A stretch of 64,000 bases of DNA from Aneurinibacillus soli (GCF_002355375.1 NZ_AP017312.1:398501-462500), one strand, 5' to 3'; positions 44,688-53,752 are shown, counted from the first letter of the stretch. Numbers and translations are program-made. Notes: generated by a model not told the origin, from the letters alone.

Positions 44688-45289
44688 TGGCACAAGCAGC
44701 TGCCCATGATCACCATCATGATCATACAGAACACGAGACATCTCTCAAGATGCTCGGGTTCTGGATCTTCCTTATCACGGACTGCATTCTCTTCGGTACG
44801 TTATTTGCAACCTTCGTTGTCCTGCGTACACACACGGACGGCGGTCCGACTGGTAAGGAACTGTTTGAGGTTCCTATATTTGTTGCTGAGACGTTTATCC
44901 TTTTGACAAGTAGTTTCACAAGCGGTCTGGCTGTACTGGCTATGAATAAGGGCAACCGCAATGCTCTTATTGGCTGGCTTGTAATCACAGCGTTGCTCGG
45001 TCTGGCATTCGTTGGTCTTGAGGTTAATGAGTTTGCTACACTTGCGCATGACGGTGCAACAATCAGCCGTAGTGCATTCCTGTCCGCGTTCTTTACACTT
45101 GTAGGTACACACGGTCTGCACGTTAGTATTGGTCTTTTGTGGATGACAGGTCTGATCTTCCAGCTTCTGCGCCGTGGCATTACAGGTGTAACGAAGCGTA
45201 AGATTATGATTATTAGCCTTTACTGGCACTTCCTTGACGCAGTGTGGATCTTCCTGTTCACTGTTGTTTACCTGATGGGGGTGATGTAA
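44687..45289 (+). CDS. qoxC: Cytochrome aa3 quinol oxidase subunit III
   Basis: The 200-residue protein has five hydrophobic helices and the subunit III motifs GFWIFLITDCILFGTLFATF, VAETFILLTSSFTSG, GTHGLHVSIGLLWM and YWHFLDAVWIFLFTVVYL. The N-terminus is His-rich (AHDHHHDHTEH), a common trait in QoxC. Subunit III stabilises the oxidase and its proton uptake. The start overlaps the qoxB stop by one base, so translation is coupled. Confidence 0.93.
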   Translation: MAQAAAHDHHHDHTEHETSLKMLGFWIFLITDCILFGTLFATFVVLRTHTDGGPTGKELFEVPIFVAETFILLTSSFTSGLAVLAMNKGNRNALIGWLVITALLGLAFVGLEVNEFATLAHDGATISRSAFLSAFFTLVGTHGLHVSIGLLWMTGLIFQLLRRGITGVTKRKIMIISLYWHFLDAVWIFLFTVVYLMGVM

Positions 45290-45290
45290 G

Positions 45291-45611
45291 ATGTCGGCAC
45301 ACGAACATCAACACCATGAAGATCATGGTTCCGTAAAGTCGTATATTATTGGGTTTGTTCTGTCGATCATTCTTAGTATCATTCCGATTATGATCGTCGT
45401 GAAACACATGCTTAGCCCGGTTGCTACTATTGCATCGATCCTGGTGATGGCAGTTCTTCAGTTCCTGATTCAGCTGTTCTTCTTCATGCATATTCGTGAA
45501 GGAGAGCGCCCGCGCTACAACGTAATGGCACTCATTCTTGGTATGGTGTTTGTTGTTACAATCGTAGGTGGATCTATCTGGGTTATGTCTTTCAACTCTC
45601 AAGTACAATAA
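45291..45611 (+). CDS. qoxD: Cytochrome aa3 quinol oxidase subunit IV
   Basis: The 106-residue protein has a His-rich N-terminus (AHEHQHHEDHG) and three hydrophobic helices, including the conserved AVLQFLIQLFFFMHI and the final MVFVVTIVGGSIWVM. This is the small subunit IV (COX4_pro type) of the oxidase. It starts 1 bp after qoxC and closes the operon, which ends at a strong terminator. Confidence 0.9.
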   Translation: MSAHEHQHHEDHGSVKSYIIGFVLSIILSIIPIMIVVKHMLSPVATIASILVMAVLQFLIQLFFFMHIREGERPRYNVMALILGMVFVVTIVGGSIWVMSFNSQVQ

Positions 45612-45631
45612 TATGTATTTGGAGTAGTAGG

Positions 45632-45667
45632 GTCTCTGTGCTGCATCGCGGCACAGAGATTTTTTAT
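45632..45667 (+). terminator. Rho-independent terminator of qoxABCD
   Basis: TCTCTGTGC pairs with GCACAGAGA, followed by TTTTTTATA. Confidence 0.9.
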
Positions 45668-45690
45668 ATAAAGAAATGGAGTTGATGTGG

Positions 45691-46350
45691 ATGGATAGTA
45701 TTACAAAAGCTGAACCTCTGCATATTCAGGCATATCAAGTAATAAAAAGTTTGATTCTGCGACGAGAATATGGACCTGGTGAACGTATGGTAGAAGCAAG
45801 GCTGGCAGAACGTCTGGGTATTAGTCGGGGACCTGTTCGAGAAGCATTTCGGATGCTTATCCAGGACGGATTACTTGTACAGGGAGAGGGTTCTGTATAT
45901 GTGTATCGACCTACTGTTAGCGATATCATAGAAGTGTTTCAATGTCGTGAAAGCCTTGAGGGACTTTCTGCGCGTCTTGCGGCAGCATTTCTTACGGCTG
46001 AAGACAGGCGTGAGCTTACCAATACGATCGAAAAAATGCGGGCGGCTATTGAGAGTAATAGACCAGATGAAGCGAGTGTGTGGGATCAGGCTTTTCATGA
46101 TATTATTACCCGCGCGTCAGGCAACAGGCAGCTCATTGACTTGCTTACAGGTATTAAAGAAAAAGCCATTTATATGCGCAGTGTCATTCTCGAAAATCGA
46201 TGTGATCTGTTTGTGACTGCGATCTCTGATCATGAAAGAATCGCTCATTCACTGGAGATGAAAAATAGCGAAGAAGCAGAGCGAGAAATGCAGGCACATA
46301 TTCGCCGTACGATAAAAAGGTTCTTAGAACTTGTTAATGAAAACGCTTAA
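45691..46350 (+). CDS. GntR-family (FadR subgroup) regulator, likely of the liv operon
   Basis: I prefer ATG 45691 (219 residues) because GGAG lies 9 bp upstream; ATG 45676 and 45685 are in frame and cannot be excluded. The winged helix (about 5-70) has ERMVEARLAERLGISRGPVREAFRML. The C-terminal all-helical FCD domain (about 80-215) carries the metal-site pattern FHDIITRASGN and DHERIAHSLEMK. FCD regulators bind carboxylates or amino acids. The gene sits 74 bp upstream of livJ, so it probably controls the branched-chain amino acid transporter. Confidence 0.82.
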   Translation: MDSITKAEPLHIQAYQVIKSLILRREYGPGERMVEARLAERLGISRGPVREAFRMLIQDGLLVQGEGSVYVYRPTVSDIIEVFQCRESLEGLSARLAAAFLTAEDRRELTNTIEKMRAAIESNRPDEASVWDQAFHDIITRASGNRQLIDLLTGIKEKAIYMRSVILENRCDLFVTAISDHERIAHSLEMKNSEEAEREMQAHIRRTIKRFLELVNENA

Positions 46351-46363
46351 CGTATGTTTTCAG

Positions 46364-46390
46364 TTGACAGAAAACTATAAAAAATGATAT
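46364..46390 (+). promoter_or_regulatory. Candidate livJ promoter
   Basis: Consensus TTGACA at 46364-46369 and TGATAT at 46385-46390, with a short 15-bp spacer, 35 bp before the livJ ATG. Confidence 0.4.
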
Positions 46391-46424
46391 TTTTTTAAAA
46401 ATACTATAAAAGGGGACTAGAGAG

Positions 46425-47588
46425 ATGATTTCGAAAAAATGGATGAGTATAGCGGCAACAGCAGCACTTTCATTAGGGTTGTTGTCAGGATGTGGGGGTG
46501 GCACTCCGCAGAGTAATGCAGGAGGAAGTGGAAAGTCTTCGGGGGAGCAGACTGCTAAGATCGGGATTGTTTCTTTCCTTACAGGAAGCGGCTCTGCTTA
46601 TGGAGAAGCCATCACAAATGGCCTGAAATTGGCACAGGACGAGCTGAATCAAGAAAATAAAGGAAAGCTTAAAGTTGACCTTGTGATTGAAGACTCAGCT
46701 GGTAAAAAAGATCAGGCAATCACAGCTACAAATAAGCTGATTAATAACGATAATGTAGTCGGTATTATTGGGCCTACACTTAGTGGTGAGATGTTTGCGG
46801 CTGCACCAGTGGCTAACCAGAATGGCGTACCGATCATGGGTACATCTACAACAGCGGAAGGGATTACCGATATTGGGGAGTATGTGTTCCGTAATGCGCT
46901 TCCAGAATCGACTGCGATTCCGCAAACAATCAAGAAGGTAGTTGAGAAAGAAAAAGTTAAGAAAGTAGCGCTCATGTATTCTAGCAACAATGATTTCTGT
47001 GTGTCGGGTTACAAGACAATGGAGAAGACAGCAAAAGAGCTTGGACTTGAAATTGTTGATACAAAAACATTTGCCGATGGGGATACAGACTACAGTGCAC
47101 AACTGACATCTATTGCATCGAAAAAACCGGATGCAGTACTCGTATCTTCTCTGTATAAAGAAGGCGGCTTGATTCTTTCTAAAGCAAGAGAGATGGGGCT
47201 TAATGTTCCGTTTATCGGGGGTAATGGCTTTAACTCACCGCAGCTGGTTAAACAGGCAGGTGCAGCTGCTAACAATGCGTACGTAGGAAGCCCATGGTAT
47301 CCAGGTGGTTCTGAGAAGGCTAATGCATTTGTAAAGAAATATGAGCAAAAGTATGGCAAGAAACCGGACCAGTTCGCAGCTCAGGCATATGACGCTCTTT
47401 ATATCATGACCACATCCCTCAAAAATTCAGGCAAAGCAGATGACCGTGAAGCACTGAAGGAATCGTTGAAAAGTTTGAAAAATTTTGAAGGTGTAACAGG
47501 TAAGTTCAAGTTCGACGAAAAGCGTAACCCGGTGATGGAAGTTAAAGTCCTCCACATCGAAAATGGAGAATTTAAGTTAGTGAAATAA
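46425..47588 (+). CDS. livJ: Branched-chain amino acid ABC transporter, substrate-binding lipoprotein
   Basis: The 387-residue protein has a lipoprotein signal (lipobox LLSGC, Cys23) and the type I periplasmic-binding fold of the LivJ/LivK family: AKIGIVSFLTGSGSAYGEA, VDLVIEDSAGKKDQAI, GIIGPTLSGEMFAAAPVANQ and GTSTTAEGIT. It should bind Leu, Ile, Val or a related amino acid or amide outside the membrane and deliver it to LivHM. It is followed by livH, livM, livG and livF in one complete operon. The real substrate cannot be fixed from sequence. Confidence 0.92.
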   Translation: MISKKWMSIAATAALSLGLLSGCGGGTPQSNAGGSGKSSGEQTAKIGIVSFLTGSGSAYGEAITNGLKLAQDELNQENKGKLKVDLVIEDSAGKKDQAITATNKLINNDNVVGIIGPTLSGEMFAAAPVANQNGVPIMGTSTTAEGITDIGEYVFRNALPESTAIPQTIKKVVEKEKVKKVALMYSSNNDFCVSGYKTMEKTAKELGLEIVDTKTFADGDTDYSAQLTSIASKKPDAVLVSSLYKEGGLILSKAREMGLNVPFIGGNGFNSPQLVKQAGAAANNAYVGSPWYPGGSEKANAFVKKYEQKYGKKPDQFAAQAYDALYIMTTSLKNSGKADDREALKESLKSLKNFEGVTGKFKFDEKRNPVMEVKVLHIENGEFKLVK

Positions 47589-47602
47589 AGGGGATTGTTC
47601 GG

Positions 47603-48484
47603 ATGCTGACACAACAGCTCATTAACGGATTAACCCTCGGAAGTACGTATGCCCTAGTTGCACTAGGGTATACGTTGATTTTCGGGGTCTTAGAAATTAT
47701 TAATATGGCACATGGAGAGATCTTCATGTTCGGTGCATTTGTCGGACTGATGACGGTACTACACTATAAGGGATCACTCCTTATGGCAATCATAGCTGCT
47801 ATTATTGCTACGATGTTGATTGGACTTTTAATGGAATGGATTGCACTGCGCCCATTGCGCAGACAGAAGGGTGCTTCGCACTTGGCATCTTTGATTAGCA
47901 CAATTGGGATTTCTATTTTTCTCGAAAATTTGGCTCACAAGTTATTTGGACCAGAGACGCAGCCTTTTCCCATTCCGTTTACAAACGTAACGTATGAAGT
48001 GGGTTCGGTTCGCATTTCACTGGTCCAAATTATTATTTTCACTATTGCAGTTGCGGTGATGATCGCACTTCAGTTGTGGTTAGGCAAAACACGATATGGA
48101 CGAGCTTTGCGTGCTACAGCGGAAAACATCGAGACGGCGGCGATTCTTGGGGTAAACACGCGAAGAATTATTTTGCTTACCGTACTGCTGGCATCTGCAT
48201 TAGGCGGCCTGGCGGGTGTTCTCGTCGGGATGGGCTTTAATGCCGTTACGCCGACGATGGGCGTCTCTGTGGGCCTTAAAGGGCTTGCGATTATCATTCT
48301 GGGTGGAATGGGAAGCGTGCCAGGTGCGATGGTAGGTGGCCTGGTTCTTGGCGTAACAGAAGTACTGGCAGTTGTATACGGAGATTCCGCATATCGGGAT
48401 GCGGTCGCATTCGGTATGATTATCGTAATTCTGCTTCTCAGACCACAGGGTATCTTCGGCTCCAAGCAGCCAGTTAGGCGGTGA
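47603..48484 (+). CDS. livH: Branched-chain amino acid ABC transporter permease LivH
   Basis: The 293-residue permease begins QQLINGLTLGSTYALVALGY, the LivH start, with IFGVLEIINMAHGEIFMFGAF soon after. About eight hydrophobic segments are present, and the cytoplasmic coupling region TRYGRALRATAENIETAAILG contacts the ATPases. AGGGGA precedes the ATG; the stop overlaps the next start by 4 bp. Together with LivM it forms the membrane channel of the uptake system. Confidence 0.93.
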   Translation: MLTQQLINGLTLGSTYALVALGYTLIFGVLEIINMAHGEIFMFGAFVGLMTVLHYKGSLLMAIIAAIIATMLIGLLMEWIALRPLRRQKGASHLASLISTIGISIFLENLAHKLFGPETQPFPIPFTNVTYEVGSVRISLVQIIIFTIAVAVMIALQLWLGKTRYGRALRATAENIETAAILGVNTRRIILLTVLLASALGGLAGVLVGMGFNAVTPTMGVSVGLKGLAIIILGGMGSVPGAMVGGLVLGVTEVLAVVYGDSAYRDAVAFGMIIVILLLRPQGIFGSKQPVRR

Positions 48485-49458
48485 TTGCAGTGCATGACTT
48501 GTTAAATCCATACGTACTGCAAATTGGTATTTTTATTTTGGTTAACTGTATGCTGGCAATGAGCATGTATTTGCCGCTTTCAACCGGACAGCTCTCACTC
48601 GGAGCGGCTGGCTTCATGAGCATTGGCGCATATGCATCGGCGTTGCTGACGCTTAAACTTCAGCTACCGATGCCTGTAGGAATTATGGCAGGTGGCTTGC
48701 TTGCGGGTGTAGCTGGGCTTGTGATCGGGATTCCTGCTCTGCGATTGAGCGGGGTATACCTGGCGATTTGTACGCTCGGTTTTGGTGAGATGGTACGGGT
48801 TGTGTTGAATAACATGGAGATTACGAATGGGGCACTCGGCTTGAATGGTATTCCCCAGCTTGGACAATCTCTTGTAAAAATTCTTCGGGATATGGGAATT
48901 CAATCTAGAGCACTGGGGTTAAGCGTGCCGCAATTCTCCTCCCTTCTTACGATTATCGTGCTCATTGTTCTGCTGGTTCTGCTGATTTTATTCGTATATC
49001 GTCAGGGAAAATCCCGTGTAGGACGTGCATATGAGGCAATTCTCGGCGATGAGAGTGCCGCACAGGCAATGGGGATTAATGTGACATACTACAAAGTTCT
49101 TGCATTCGTACAAGGAGCCATGATTGCTGGTATGGCGGGGGCATTATCTGCGCATGTAACGTTCTTTATTAGCCCGGCAGACTTTAACTATCATAAAGCG
49201 GTTGAAGTTTTAATTTTTGCGGTGCTTGGCGGAAGTGGCGTAATCTGGGGGCCATTGCTTGGTGCAACCCTTCTGACACTGCTTCCAGAAGCGTTGCGCT
49301 TTGCGAGTGAATATCGGATGATGATTTACGGGGCATTGCTTGTCTTTATGATGGCATTCCGTCCGCAAGGGATTCTCGATGCTTCTACGTGGCGTCGATT
49401 GACCGCATGGCGTACGCGTAAACAAAAATCGGTCAATAAGAAAGGGGTGTCGTCATGA
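48481..49458 (+). CDS. livM: Branched-chain amino acid ABC transporter permease LivM
   Basis: The 325-residue permease starts at GTG 48481, overlapping livH by 4 bp; a second GTG at 48490 is possible. LivM-type blocks include LSLGAAGFMSIGAYASALL, LSGVYLAICTLGFGEMVR and the coupling loop SRVGRAYEAILGDESAAQAM. About eight to nine hydrophobic helices are seen. The tail after the last helix is basic. It pairs with LivH and overlaps livG by 4 bp (ATGA). Confidence 0.93.
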   Translation: MIAVHDLLNPYVLQIGIFILVNCMLAMSMYLPLSTGQLSLGAAGFMSIGAYASALLTLKLQLPMPVGIMAGGLLAGVAGLVIGIPALRLSGVYLAICTLGFGEMVRVVLNNMEITNGALGLNGIPQLGQSLVKILRDMGIQSRALGLSVPQFSSLLTIIVLIVLLVLLILFVYRQGKSRVGRAYEAILGDESAAQAMGINVTYYKVLAFVQGAMIAGMAGALSAHVTFFISPADFNYHKAVEVLIFAVLGGSGVIWGPLLGATLLTLLPEALRFASEYRMMIYGALLVFMMAFRPQGILDASTWRRLTAWRTRKQKSVNKKGVSS

Positions 49459-50219
49459 GTTTGAAACTTGAGAACGTAAGCAAGATTTTCGGCGGATTGG
49501 CGGCGCTGACAGAAGTAAGTTTTGAAGTGGAAAAAGGAGAGATTTTTGGTTTGATCGGTCCGAATGGGGCAGGGAAAACGACGTTATTTAATGTTATTAC
49601 CTCGATTTTTCCACCGACTTCGGGCACTGTGTCATTTGAGGGTAAGGCGATTAGCGGTATGAAGCCGCATCAAATATCAGAACTTGGTATTACGCGAACT
49701 TTTCAGAATATTAAATTGTTTGACCATATCTCTGCCTTAGAGAATGTAATGGTAGGTGCACATGGCCGGACGAAGGCTGGTGTGCTCAGCAGTGTATTAC
49801 GCACCCGTTCACAGAAGGAAGAAGAGCGTCGTACACGGGCGAGAGCTGAAGAATTACTTGATATTGTAGGTCTGGATGGATACGGAGATACAATCGCAGA
49901 AAATCTGGCATACGGTCAGCAGCGTCGTCTCGAAATCGCTCGGGCGTTAGCGACTGAGCCAAAGTTAATTTTGCTTGATGAGCCGGCGGCAGGCATGAAT
50001 GAAAGTGAAACAGATGATTTGTTTCACCTGATCAAACGCATTCAGTTAATGGACGTAACGGTTGTACTGATCGAGCATGACATGAAGCTGGTAATGAACA
50101 TTTGTGATCATCTGGCGGTTATTAACTTTGGGAAGAAAATCGCGGGTGGAAAGCCGGAAGATGTTCAGAATAACTCGGAAGTAATTGAAGCGTATCTAGG
50201 TAAGGAAGAGGATGAATAA
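49455..50219 (+). CDS. livG: Branched-chain amino acid ABC transporter ATPase LivG
   Basis: The 254-residue ATPase has Walker A GPNGAGKTTLFN, the LivG-type variant signature LAYGQQRRLEIARAL and Walker B LILLDEPAAGMN, with the switch His in IEHDMKLVM. The family replaces LSGGQ by AYGQQ, as here, and that is normal. It overlaps livM by 4 bp and is followed by livF after 2 bp. It forms the nucleotide-binding heterodimer with LivF. Confidence 0.94.
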   Translation: MSLKLENVSKIFGGLAALTEVSFEVEKGEIFGLIGPNGAGKTTLFNVITSIFPPTSGTVSFEGKAISGMKPHQISELGITRTFQNIKLFDHISALENVMVGAHGRTKAGVLSSVLRTRSQKEEERRTRARAEELLDIVGLDGYGDTIAENLAYGQQRRLEIARALATEPKLILLDEPAAGMNESETDDLFHLIKRIQLMDVTVVLIEHDMKLVMNICDHLAVINFGKKIAGGKPEDVQNNSEVIEAYLGKEEDE

Positions 50220-50221
50220 GC

Positions 50222-50926
50222 ATGTTAAAACTGACTGGGGTTGAAACATATTACGGCAACATTCAGGCACTGAAAGGCATCGATATTGAAGTAACGCAGG
50301 GAGAAGTTGTTACGATGCTCGGGGCGAACGGTGCGGGTAAGACGACGACCATGAAGACAATTGCGGGTGTACTCAAGCCAAAAGCGGGTCGGATTGAATT
50401 TATGGGAGAAGATATTACCGGGATGCGTCCTGACCAGCTTGTGCAGCGGGGCATCTCCCTTGTTCCAGAAGGCCGGGCGATTTTGTCTAAGATGACCGTG
50501 CTAGAAAATCTGGAGATGGGGGCGTTTCAGCGCCGTGATCATGAGGTGAAGCAAGATATCGAGAAAGTTATGGACCGCTTCCCGATTTTGCGCGAGCGTG
50601 TATCGCAGCTCGGAGGTACACTGTCCGGGGGCCAGCAGCAGATGCTGGCGATTGCTCGGGCGCTTATGTCGCGTCCGAAGCTGCTTTTGCTCGATGAGCC
50701 TTCTATGGGGCTTGCGCCACTCATTATCGCAGACATCTTCCGAATTATCCGCGAGATCAATGAGGAAGGAACAACGGTGCTTCTCGTTGAGCAGAACGTG
50801 CGTCAGGCGCTGAAGGTGGCACATAAAGGATATGTGCTGGAAACAGGCAGACTGGTTGCATCCGGTTCCTCGGAAGACCTGCTAAATGATCCAAAAGTAA
50901 AAGAAGCCTATCTCGGTGTAGGATAA
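50222..50926 (+). CDS. livF: Branched-chain amino acid ABC transporter ATPase LivF
   Basis: The 234-residue ATPase has Walker A GANGAGKTTTMK, signature LSGGQQQMLAIARAL and Walker B LLLLDEPSMGLAP, ending in the LivF-like VKEAYLGVG. EGRAILSKMTVLENLEMGAF matches the family helical domain. It is the last gene of livJHMGF and is followed by a strong terminator. With LivG it energises uptake. Confidence 0.94.
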   Translation: MLKLTGVETYYGNIQALKGIDIEVTQGEVVTMLGANGAGKTTTMKTIAGVLKPKAGRIEFMGEDITGMRPDQLVQRGISLVPEGRAILSKMTVLENLEMGAFQRRDHEVKQDIEKVMDRFPILRERVSQLGGTLSGGQQQMLAIARALMSRPKLLLLDEPSMGLAPLIIADIFRIIREINEEGTTVLLVEQNVRQALKVAHKGYVLETGRLVASGSSEDLLNDPKVKEAYLGVG

Positions 50927-50927
50927 G

Positions 50928-50965
50928 AAAAAGCAGGAGAGCCAGGCGCTCTCCTGCTTTTTTTG
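50928..50965. terminator. Terminator of the liv operon
   Basis: AAAAAGCAGGAGAG pairs with CTCTCCTGCTTTTTTT. The next gene is convergent, so it may serve both. Confidence 0.92.
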
Positions 50966-50970
50966 AGTAT

Positions 50971-52317
50971 TTATCCAATCATCACGCGCTCTCCGGGGTA
51001 GCGAAGACGTGATTGTTGTTTGTTTTTGAAAATGAATAACAGAACCGGCACACCAATTCGACCCATAAACATAAGCAGAACAATGATGCACTGGCTAACC
51101 GTGGAAAGATTACTTGTAATTCCGAGTGAAAGTCCTGTAGTTCCGAATGCTGAGCATACTTCAAAAATAACTTCCATCACAGAAAAACGGTCATGCTCAA
51201 GAATTAGTAGAATAATAATGCTGGTGCATACGGTAATTGAGGAGACGGTAAAAACAACGAAGCTTTTGATAATGTCCGTCTGATACAAGGAGCGTCCCAA
51301 TAATTGGACTTCTTGATGACCGCGTGCATATGCAATAACGGTAAGTACCATAATAGCAAGCGTCGTAGTACGAATACCCCCTCCTACGCTAGAAGGGCTT
51401 GCCCCAATAAACATAAACATGCTCATAAGGAACTGTGTAGGCGTACTAAAATCTGTCATGTTCATTGTTACGAGACCACAGCTTCGGGTTGTAACCGAAT
51501 TGAATAATGCATAGAATATTTTTTCATGCCAGCTCATACCTGCGAATGCCTGGTTATTTTCGATTACCAGTATACCGATAAAGCCGGTTATAATCAGAAA
51601 GAAAAAGGTAAGCGTCGTAAGTTTCGTATACAAAGAAAAGCGAAACGGTCGAGATTTTTTAATGAAATATTCATATGCTTCGACAAGCACAGGGAACCCG
51701 ATTGCACCAAGCATGATAAGTAGCATCGTAATACTTTGTACGAAATAATCATGCGAGAATCCGAGCATAGAATTCCCGAAAATATCGATCCCAGCATTCG
51801 TATACGAGGAGACACAATGAAAGAGTGCATAATAAAACGCTTCGTACCACGTAGCATAATAACCGGTTCCCCAGAAGTAAAATCCGAGAATAATCGTTCC
51901 AATTGCTTCAAAGAAAACAGCCATGCCAATTACGAGTTTCATCAACTGAACAAGCCCAGATAGATTATTTCGGTTCTGATCGGTCATGATGAGCATACGA
52001 TACGAGAGTCCGATATTTTTTCCTAGCAGAATCCAGAGAAATGTCCCAAGCGTCATAATGCCAATCCCACCGATCTGACAGGCGAAAATCAGAACAAATG
52101 TGCCGAATACACTAAACGTATCGACAGGATTAACCGTAGCGAGTCCCGTTACACTTACAGCGCTTGTCGCAATGAAAAGCGCATCTATAAATGAAAGTGT
52201 AACGCCTTCTTTTAGACTAACAGGGAGCATCAGCAGGATGACAGATAGGAACGTTGCTAGAAAATAACCGCCCACAAGAAGTTGCTGGGCTGAAAAACGG
52301 TTGGAGAGTCTTTTCAT
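50971..52317 (-). CDS. KtrB/TrkH-family potassium uptake channel subunit
   Basis: Start at ATG 52317 (448 residues; AAAGGACGGG upstream). The four-fold M-P-M repeat of the Trk/Ktr family is visible, with pore loops SAVSVTGLATV, SSYTNAGIDIF, TTRSCGLVTM and SAFGTTGLSLG; each has the conserved selectivity Gly. The protein should form the K+ (or Na+/K+) channel in the membrane. KtrB normally works with a cytoplasmic RCK subunit (KtrA or KtrC), which is not encoded in this window. It follows the ttcA-like gene by 26 bp and is probably co-transcribed. I cannot tell KtrB from KtrD. Confidence 0.88.
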   Translation of the reverse strand: MKRLSNRFSAQQLLVGGYFLATFLSVILLMLPVSLKEGVTLSFIDALFIATSAVSVTGLATVNPVDTFSVFGTFVLIFACQIGGIGIMTLGTFLWILLGKNIGLSYRMLIMTDQNRNNLSGLVQLMKLVIGMAVFFEAIGTIILGFYFWGTGYYATWYEAFYYALFHCVSSYTNAGIDIFGNSMLGFSHDYFVQSITMLLIMLGAIGFPVLVEAYEYFIKKSRPFRFSLYTKLTTLTFFFLIITGFIGILVIENNQAFAGMSWHEKIFYALFNSVTTRSCGLVTMNMTDFSTPTQFLMSMFMFIGASPSSVGGGIRTTTLAIMVLTVIAYARGHQEVQLLGRSLYQTDIIKSFVVFTVSSITVCTSIIILLILEHDRFSVMEVIFEVCSAFGTTGLSLGITSNLSTVSQCIIVLLMFMGRIGVPVLLFIFKNKQQSRLRYPGERVMIG

Positions 52318-52343
52318 GCTGCCCGTCCTTTCTTTTTCATACA

Positions 52344-53093
52344 TTAGGCCTGATGTAGATGCCAGAAGTCTCCCATATCGGCTGTCTGAATGGCATGTAG
52401 AAACTTCTGCCGCAGATCCGGGTACTGGCTGCTTAGGCTATCAATCAACTGCTTTATCTCCTCCCGTTTCGTCTTTTTATTAGCCGGACATGGGTTTGTG
52501 ATAATGGGAATGTTCCGGGTTTCGATGAAACGTTCAATCGTATCCTCTTCAATGCCAACGAGTGGGCGGATGAGCGTGATGTCCGCGCGGTCAAGATACG
52601 TTTTCGGATGGAAGGACCCCATTTTGCCGTTGAATAATAAGTTCATGAAAAATGTCTCCATTGCATCATCGAGATGATGGCCGAGTGCGGCCTTATTGCA
52701 GTCTAGCTCTTTCGCATATTCATACAGCGTACCGCGCCGCATATTGGCACAAAGGGAACACGGATTTTTCTCCTGGCGGATATCGAAGACGACTTTACCG
52801 ATCTCCGTTTCTTTCACATGTAGCGTGTGACCCAGTTTCTCTACGAACTCGACAAGCGGGGACATATTCATTCCGGCAAACCCGAGAGAAAGGCTGATGG
52901 GTACAATTTCAAACCGGACCGAGAGCTGGCGCTGGAGGGCTGTAAGCACATAAAGCAGTGTCGAGCTATCTTTGCCGCCGGAGACACCGACAGCGATGCG
53001 GTCACCGTCTTCAATCATATGATAAGCTTGTACAATCCGCTGTGCCGGACGGACAAGTCGTTTTCGTTCTGTGTTCGAAAGCGTGAATTCCAT
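52344..53093 (-). CDS. ttcA: TtcA-like tRNA thiolation PP-loop ATPase
   Basis: The 249-residue protein has the PP-loop GVSGGKDSSTLLY (about 34-46), GHHLDDAMETFFMNL, and the CxxC in NPCSLCANMRRG, plus a third Cys in NPCPANKKTKRE. These match TtcA, which uses a [4Fe-4S] cluster held by three cysteines to make 2-thiocytidine at tRNA position 32. Gram-positive members of this family are less studied and may act on another tRNA or base. The ATG has AAAGGAG upstream. It is the first gene of a probable pair with the KtrB-type gene. Confidence 0.82.
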   Translation of the reverse strand: MEFTLSNTERKRLVRPAQRIVQAYHMIEDGDRIAVGVSGGKDSSTLLYVLTALQRQLSVRFEIVPISLSLGFAGMNMSPLVEFVEKLGHTLHVKETEIGKVVFDIRQEKNPCSLCANMRRGTLYEYAKELDCNKAALGHHLDDAMETFFMNLLFNGKMGSFHPKTYLDRADITLIRPLVGIEEDTIERFIETRNIPIITNPCPANKKTKREEIKQLIDSLSSQYPDLRQKFLHAIQTADMGDFWHLHQA

Positions 53094-53217
53094 GTGATAA
53101 CTCCTTTAGGGGTGCATTTTGATTCTATCTTTCATTATAAAGGGATATGATCGAAAGAGTGAAGATATAGATAAATTCACAGGAATTCACTACAGCAGCC
53201 TGATGGGATAAACATGC

Positions 53218-53223
53218 TATAAT
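53218..53223 (+). promoter_or_regulatory. Extended -10 of the IF-3-like gene
   Basis: TGC-TATAAT, an extended -10 sequence, 34 bp before the start codon; no clear -35. Confidence 0.45.
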
Positions 53224-53256
53224 CATCGTGCAACCATACAATAGAGGGGCGATACG

Positions 53257-53742
53257 ATGATTTTGAATGAGAAAATTAAGGCATCAGAAGTGGAACTGAC
53301 CGGCTTGGACGGGGAAGAACTCGGGATCATATCCACGAAAGAAGCGCTAAAGCTGGCAAAAGAAGCAGGAGTCGATCTCGTTTGTCTGTCGCTTGCATCC
53401 AGCCCGCCGCCGTGTCGGCTGATGGCGCGTCAGGATGCACAGCAGAAGAAGGTAAAAGAAAAACAGACCCAGCGCAAACAGGAAAAGGGCCCGAAGATTA
53501 AAGAAATTCGTCTCAATGCTGATATTGAAGAGCATGATTACGACACAAAAAAACGCCAGGCTGAAAAAATCATTCGTGGCGGTGACTGGGTACAACTCAA
53601 TGTGAAGCTACAGCGCAAGGAGACGGAAGCAGCTCGCAAGCTTGTTTCGGAGTTAGCAGCTGATCTTGCGGAATGTGCCCAGCAGGAAAAAGGCATACAG
53701 GTAAGCGGCAAGCAGGTAAGTCTTACACTGCGTCCGCGCTAA
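53257..53742 (+). CDS. Divergent translation initiation factor IF-3 paralogue
   Basis: The 161-residue protein has both IF-3 domains: N-terminal LNEKIKASEVELTGLDGEELGIISTKEA and LAKEAGVDLV, a Lys/Gln-rich linker helix (about 60-85), then C-terminal KEIRLNADIEEHDYDTKKRQ. Canonical IF-3 has APNAKPPVCRIMDYGKY; here it reads SLASSPPPCRLMARQDAQ. The conserved GREM and following His block is replaced by QRKETEAARKLVS. It stands alone, with a normal ATG, without rpmI and rplT, unlike the usual infC operon. It is probably a second, specialised IF-3-like factor; a canonical infC should lie elsewhere. This could be tested by genome search. Confidence 0.8.
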   Translation: MILNEKIKASEVELTGLDGEELGIISTKEALKLAKEAGVDLVCLSLASSPPPCRLMARQDAQQKKVKEKQTQRKQEKGPKIKEIRLNADIEEHDYDTKKRQAEKIIRGGDWVQLNVKLQRKETEAARKLVSELAADLAECAQQEKGIQVSGKQVSLTLRPR

Positions 53743-53752
53743 GCGTTTTTTA

